Below the pieces are notes generated by a model. That model did no database searches, was not told the origin of the DNA, and saw nothing but the letters and a program-made list of their open reading frames with translations. From positions 83,811-147,810 of the forward strand of contig CAIVPR010000088.1 in assembly GCA_903907865.1 (NCBI GenBank): a stretch of DNA of 64,000 nucleotides. The letters are read 5' to 3'. Shown piece after piece: positions 60,692 through 64,000 of this stretch. Positions within the stretch are counted from its first letter, which is position 1, and each line of letters opens with the position of its first letter. This DNA comes from an uncultured Acidobacteriia bacterium (lineage in GTDB: Bacteria; Acidobacteriota; Terriglobia; Bryobacterales; Bryobacteraceae). The translations under genes were made by a program, and so were the position numbers.

Positions 60692-61654
60692 TTAGTACCA
60701 CACGAGAGCCCTAATGGCAATCCCCACGGCGACGAGACCGGTGGCGGCGAGGAGGATGGACGCGCGTTGGAAGTCGCCGACGGTGCCTGCTGGCGGATCA
60801 GCGGGATCTCCCAGCCACAACTCAGTCACGAGTTGGCCGGAGTTCCAGATCGGCCCGATCAGCCTTCGCTGCAGCGCTCCCGCCGCGGTGGCCTCGCTCC
60901 AGCCGGAATTCGGCCCCGGCACGAGGGCGTGCTGCTGCCACCCGATCCGCAGCGCCTTGGCGGTCGAACACCCCGGCACGAAGAACGCCACCACCGCCAG
61001 CAGTAAATAGGTCAGGCGGGCCGGGACGAGGTTCATAAGGTCGTCCGTCCGCGCTCCGCACCAGCCAAATCGGAGGTAGCGCGCATTCTTGTACCCAACC
61101 ATCGAGTCCATCGTGCTGACGACCTTGAATAACACGAGGCCCGGCATGCCGCCGAGAGCATACCAGAATACGGGGCTGATGAAGCCGTCCGTCAGATTCT
61201 CGCTGACGCTCTCGATGGCGGCCCGCACGCAGGCGTTGGCGTCCATCGGGGCGGTGTCGCGTCCCACGAGTTTCGCAATGGCGATCCGAGCCGCTGCCAC
61301 GTCCCCGCGTTCGGCAGCTTGGTCGACGTCCGAGCCATGCCGCAGCAGGTCTCCGAGAGCCAGCAGGCTGTAGAGGAGGAAGAAGTGGATCCCCTGCGCC
61401 GCGATTGTGTTCGGAACCTGCAAGACTGCCGCAGTGCCGCCGATCCAGATTGTCGCAAGCAGAAACAACAAGGCAATTCCCCCGCCGTAGCCGTCCCAGC
61501 CGATCCGCCGCAGCGCATTCTCGAACCCGGTCAGTGTCGCTCCGATCAACCGTACAGGGTGGTAGGGATAGACCGGGTCGCCGATGGCCAAATCCAGCGC
61601 GACCGCCGCCCCGAGGAGCCACGGATCGGGCCGCAATGGCGTGATCAGGTCCAT
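60692..61654 (-). CDS. cbiB: Adenosylcobinamide-phosphate synthase (CbiB/CobD)
   Basis: A membrane protein of about 320 residues that attaches aminopropanol phosphate to adenosylcobyric acid. Visible are ALDLAIGDPVYPYHPVRLIG near the start, IESVSENLTDGFISPVFWYA, STMDSMVGYKNARYLRFGW, and late PNSGWSEATAAGALQ. Length and motifs are complete. The ATG at 61654 is preferred; a GTG at 61666 would add four residues. Its start overlaps the end of cbiZ. The riboswitch begins about ten bases after its stop, inside the operon. Confidence 0.95.
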   Translation of the reverse strand: MDLITPLRPDPWLLGAAVALDLAIGDPVYPYHPVRLIGATLTGFENALRRIGWDGYGGGIALLFLLATIWIGGTAAVLQVPNTIAAQGIHFFLLYSLLALGDLLRHGSDVDQAAERGDVAAARIAIAKLVGRDTAPMDANACVRAAIESVSENLTDGFISPVFWYALGGMPGLVLFKVVSTMDSMVGYKNARYLRFGWCGARTDDLMNLVPARLTYLLLAVVAFFVPGCSTAKALRIGWQQHALVPGPNSGWSEATAAGALQRRLIGPIWNSGQLVTELWLGDPADPPAGTVGDFQRASILLAATGLVAVGIAIRALVWY

Positions 61655-62772
61655 TTCGCCGCCCACCCCAGCGCGATCGCCTTCAGCGCCAGCCGCACCG
61701 GGTCCGATTCAAACAGCTGAGCGCGGAACGCCTCCCAGAGGTGCGGTTTCGCCGACAGGCTGGCCACCATTGTCGCGGCTTGTTGTCGCAGGGCCTCTTG
61801 CGCGGCACCGGGCGGAATCGCCCCGTAACGGAATCGGTCGTGGACCGCAGCCATAGCGTGCGCCGCGGCTCCTACCAGCGGCTCGTAGAACACGGAATTC
61901 GAGTTCCTGCGCATCAGTTCCAAGTCCGGGGCCGAGAGCCAAGGGGCGATGTCGTCGAAGAACGTATCTTCTTTGAGTCCGAACCTCGCCAGAGCGGAAA
62001 AGATCCCGCGGGTGTAGCTGGCTTCGAGCCCGTTCTGCCAGCGGAGCGCCTCCAACGTGGCGTCGCGCACCGTGCGGCCGATCAGTTCGCCTAGTTTCAC
62101 GTGCGGGCCGGTCGAAGTCAGCGCCTTGCCGCCCTCCAATAATGGGGCAGCAATGGCGAATTGGTCGGTGCCGGTGCCGGTCGCGGGGTCGGCGGAATAG
62201 AGGCTGCGGACCGCGAGCCGGTACAGCGCAGCGGATTTGGCCTCGGTCATGGTGACCACCGCCCGCGCCATCGCGCCTTCGGTGAGGGGGTGGTTGAACA
62301 GGAGCATGGTGTTGATGGTGCCCCCCACCTTCTCCCATCCGGCCTCGCCTTCGCGCCACGCCGCCGGATCGCCCGCGCAGGACGCGTTGCCTTGGACGCC
62401 AGCCGTGACGACCGCCACGACCTCAACTCCCGCGTCCTCCGCCGCCACAACCGCCGCGTAGTTCATGTTCGCGGCGGTTCCCATGAGCGAGACCTCGTCC
62501 GGGGGCAGTCCCATTTCGGCGCATACGGAAGAGTGGTAGGCCTTGACAGTCTGCCCGGTGATTGTGTCGTGGCGACCCAAGTGCCCCGCACCTTCGCAGC
62601 TCTGGTGGTTGGCCAAGTAGCGCAGGCCCGATTGCTGGCCGCCGCATCGCATGGAACTGCTCAGGACCAAGTGAGGTCCGTTCAGTGCCGCGACGACGTA
62701 TCGGGACGCGCGGCGCAGTTCGAAGGTCGGCGCGGCGCGCAGGATTTCCCAGTTCAGATCAGATGCAGGCAC
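61645..62772 (-). CDS. cbiZ: Adenosylcobinamide amidohydrolase CbiZ
   Basis: A 375-residue protein. The CbiZ domain (roughly 20-200) shows RYVVAALNGPHLVLSSSMRC, GQTVKAYHSSVCAEMGLPPD, SLMGTAANMNYAAVVAAEDA and VTAGVQGNASCAGDPAAW. It hydrolyses the amide of adenosylcobinamide or related corrinoids to adenosylcobyric acid. It then passes to CbiB, encoded right after it, which fits salvage of scavenged corrinoids. The C-terminal 170 residues continue the fold. The GTG at 62772 gives a normal N terminus; the frame remains open upstream through the next gene but that is not coding. Confidence 0.92.
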   Translation of the reverse strand: MPASDLNWEILRAAPTFELRRASRYVVAALNGPHLVLSSSMRCGGQQSGLRYLANHQSCEGAGHLGRHDTITGQTVKAYHSSVCAEMGLPPDEVSLMGTAANMNYAAVVAAEDAGVEVVAVVTAGVQGNASCAGDPAAWREGEAGWEKVGGTINTMLLFNHPLTEGAMARAVVTMTEAKSAALYRLAVRSLYSADPATGTGTDQFAIAAPLLEGGKALTSTGPHVKLGELIGRTVRDATLEALRWQNGLEASYTRGIFSALARFGLKEDTFFDDIAPWLSAPDLELMRRNSNSVFYEPLVGAAAHAMAAVHDRFRYGAIPPGAAQEALRQQAATMVASLSAKPHLWEAFRAQLFESDPVRLALKAIALGWAAKWT

Positions 62773-62777
62773 TTCGC

Positions 62778-63881
62778 TTACTGTACCCGCTGGCGCAATT
62801 CTTCCTCGGTGAAGACCAGGTCGCGGTCCAAAACCATCTCGATGGTGGTGCCTTGCGGGATCACGACATCGTTCCCCCTCGACCCGAAAACGCTCGCCAA
62901 TCCGGCTGCCGCACCAGCCGCCGCGCCGATTCCGAGCCCAGCTCCGACATGTCCGGCGGCCGCCCCCGCGATTGTTCCAATGCTCGCACCTGCCGCCGTC
63001 GTCTGGGCCACGCGCCGCGTTCCGTCCCCGCCCTTGCCGTCGCCTTCGATCCGGCCCTCGTTGCGGTCCAGCCGACCCTGCGAATCCACGCTGCCCGCGC
63101 GTGCCCGGAAATCCCGTGCCGTGCCGTTGGGCAGGGTCAGCGACTCGAAGCGCAAGTTCAGAGCCGCCTTGCCTTTCAAACGGCCAGCGCGTTCGGACTC
63201 GGTGATTGTTCCCGTCACGTAGCTGCCTTGCGGAATGACCAGCCGACGGTCCACGAAGATCGGCACTGCGGTCTGGAGGTACACCCGGTCGCCCGCCATG
63301 GTGCGCTTGGTGTTCACCGGATTGGTCAGGCGCATCAGGATCCTGGTTCCGGAGGCGACGGTGTAATCCGACGGCCGGGGCACGCTCATGGGCGCAACGG
63401 GGGAGGGCCGGGCCGTGGCTGACGGTGCGGTCGGGGCGTCCACACGACCTTGCGTGTAGACAAAGGTCGACTCGGTCTCGCCCTCTGGCCGATTCACGGT
63501 GCGGGTGATCGTCAACCGCCCGTCCGCATTCCTGCTCCAGCGCTCGAAGAGCGAATAGTCCGGGGGACCGCTGACGATGATATTCATCAACAGCGCGGTG
63601 CCCTCCCACTTCGAGACCGTGTTCCAAGTCGCCTCCCCGATGCGGCTCTTGCGAGAGCTTCCATCCAAAGGGCAAACCATCACGTTCATCGGTAGGCCAG
63701 GCTCGGGCGTCGCGGCAACAGTCACCGCCTCCGCCGTCTGCTCAACCTTCAAAGCCCGCGTCGGCGGCACGGAGAAGTCTCGGATGGCGCTTTCCGCAGC
63801 CACCAAGTTCCATGACCCGCTGAAGTTCGCGGGGGCCTGGGCCAGCGCGGTCGAAGCCGCCACAAGCACCCATCCCGCCAA
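62778..63881 (-). CDS. Exported protein with glycine-zipper and VirB10-like C-terminal domain, 5' end cut by an IS element
   Basis: A 367-codon frame. What remains of the N terminus (LAGWVLVAASTALAQ) is the end of a signal peptide. A beta-rich middle (residues about 20-130) and Ser/Pro/Ala-rich linker lead to a VirB10/TrbI-like C-terminal part. That part has DYTVASGTRILMRLTNPVN, LVIPQGSYVTGTITES and DVVIPQGTTIEMVLDRDLVF. A glycine-zipper (TIAGAAAGHVGAGLGIGAAA) lies between. The IS3 end begins two bases before the first available TTG, so the natural start has been removed. It may be inactive or rely on a weak start. Confidence 0.75.
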   Translation of the reverse strand: MAGWVLVAASTALAQAPANFSGSWNLVAAESAIRDFSVPPTRALKVEQTAEAVTVAATPEPGLPMNVMVCPLDGSSRKSRIGEATWNTVSKWEGTALLMNIIVSGPPDYSLFERWSRNADGRLTITRTVNRPEGETESTFVYTQGRVDAPTAPSATARPSPVAPMSVPRPSDYTVASGTRILMRLTNPVNTKRTMAGDRVYLQTAVPIFVDRRLVIPQGSYVTGTITESERAGRLKGKAALNLRFESLTLPNGTARDFRARAGSVDSQGRLDRNEGRIEGDGKGGDGTRRVAQTTAAGASIGTIAGAAAGHVGAGLGIGAAAGAAAGLASVFGSRGNDVVIPQGTTIEMVLDRDLVFTEEELRQRVQ

Positions 63882-63882
63882 A

Positions 63883-64000
63883 TGTAATGGACCCCGTTTT
63901 CTGGACAGGTCTCCTATGAGGAAGGCGGCATCGAAGATGAAGGAGAGACGATGCCACGAATCCGAAAGAACTACGCACCGAGCTTGAAGGCGAAGGTGGC
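63883..64000 (+). mobile_element. Left end of an IS3-family insertion sequence
   Basis: The block starting TGTAATGGACCCCGTTTTCT at 63883 has the TG start and GGACCCC core typical of IS3-family terminal repeats. It is followed by a transposase orfA start at 63951. The right end lies beyond the window, so the terminal inverted repeat and target duplication cannot be confirmed. Confidence 0.8.
63951..64000 (+). CDS. IS3-family transposase OrfA, partial (continues past window)
   Basis: The first 16 codons read MPRIRKNYAPSLKAKV, the standard opening of IS3 OrfA proteins (R-K-NY-SP-FKAKVA). AGGAGAG lies about 8 bases before the ATG. The rest lies outside the window. Confidence 0.85.
   Translation, partial: MPRIRKNYAPSLKAKV

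Noticed and set aside
62773..63675. Extended cbiZ reading frame through the exported protein gene
   Set aside because: The extra 301 codons are antiparallel-frame Arg/Gly-rich sequence lacking CbiZ similarity; the exported protein uses the other frame.

Overview
The window is a high-GC bacterial chromosome segment that looks like Acidobacteriota, order Bryobacterales (Solibacter/Bryobacter relatives). The clearest lineage hint is a secreted protein (49214-51283, minus) carrying a TIGR03437-type domain, a family named after Solibacter and expanded in that group. Serine/threonine kinase-TPR fusions, many secreted TPR proteins, small GRRRGRPP-type proteins, many toxin-antitoxin (TA) loci and dispersed palindromic repeats fit the same picture. 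Lineage is inferred from protein style, since the window holds no rRNA.

Layout. 1-2619: P-loop NTPase/TPR-array protein, cut by the window edge and split by a one-base frameshift. 2662-4187: hicA-hicB plus a HigA-like regulator between near-identical palindromic repeats. 4188-6524 (minus): fmdB-like, nadA, moaA operon. 6691-12308: acyltransferase, secreted TPR protein (minus), SSS symporter and amino-acid permease. 12541-17481: small AT-hook-like protein, sulfatase remnant, large secreted M14 peptidase, uncharacterised protein and a remnant of a second M14 peptidase. 17761-20209: two transglutaminase-like proteins plus an N-formylglutamate amidohydrolase family protein in one overlapping operon. 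20285-20863: MazF-type TA pair. 20925-24277: aldehyde dehydrogenase, ECF sigma factor, zinc-finger/HEAT anti-sigma candidate and SnoaL-like protein. 24388-31542: membrane protein running into a decapitated antitoxin, ROK sugar kinase, sugar-binding lipoprotein, Ser/Thr kinase-TPR and an unrecognised 442-residue protein. 31744-34790: purA and three small decayed or intact loci (higB remnant plus higA, a lipoprotein pseudogene, an addiction-module/RelE pair).

35022-49161 is the centrepiece: a collinear block of VWA membrane protein, caspase-fold-like secreted protein, TPR-gluzincin, MoxR ATPase, DUF58 protein, BatA-like protein and a giant DUF4175-like protein with Gln/Gly-rich tracts. It resembles an enlarged MoxR/DUF58/Bat (aerotolerance-type) system. 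A REP-associated tyrosine transposase (RAYT) bracketed by inverted REP elements sits between the DUF58 and BatA-like genes.

49214-57164 holds the TIGR03437 protein, a diguanylate cyclase, a glycosyltransferase, a MarC protein, an enolase-superfamily enzyme and a ThiO-like oxidase. 57228-63881 (minus) is a B12 salvage region: exported protein, cbiZ, cbiB, cobalamin riboswitch, btuF-btuC-btuD-like transporter, then RNase P RNA. An IS3-family element enters at 63883 and truncates the exported protein gene.

Two themes recur. One is a family of two-hairpin REP elements (seven copies seen) whose stems change in sequence but keep pairing, with a resident RAYT; one copy abuts the moaA stop codon, one is coding inside a signal peptide, and one appears to contribute to a Shine-Dalgarno. 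The other is gene decay: at least six remnants or broken genes lie among intact ones.
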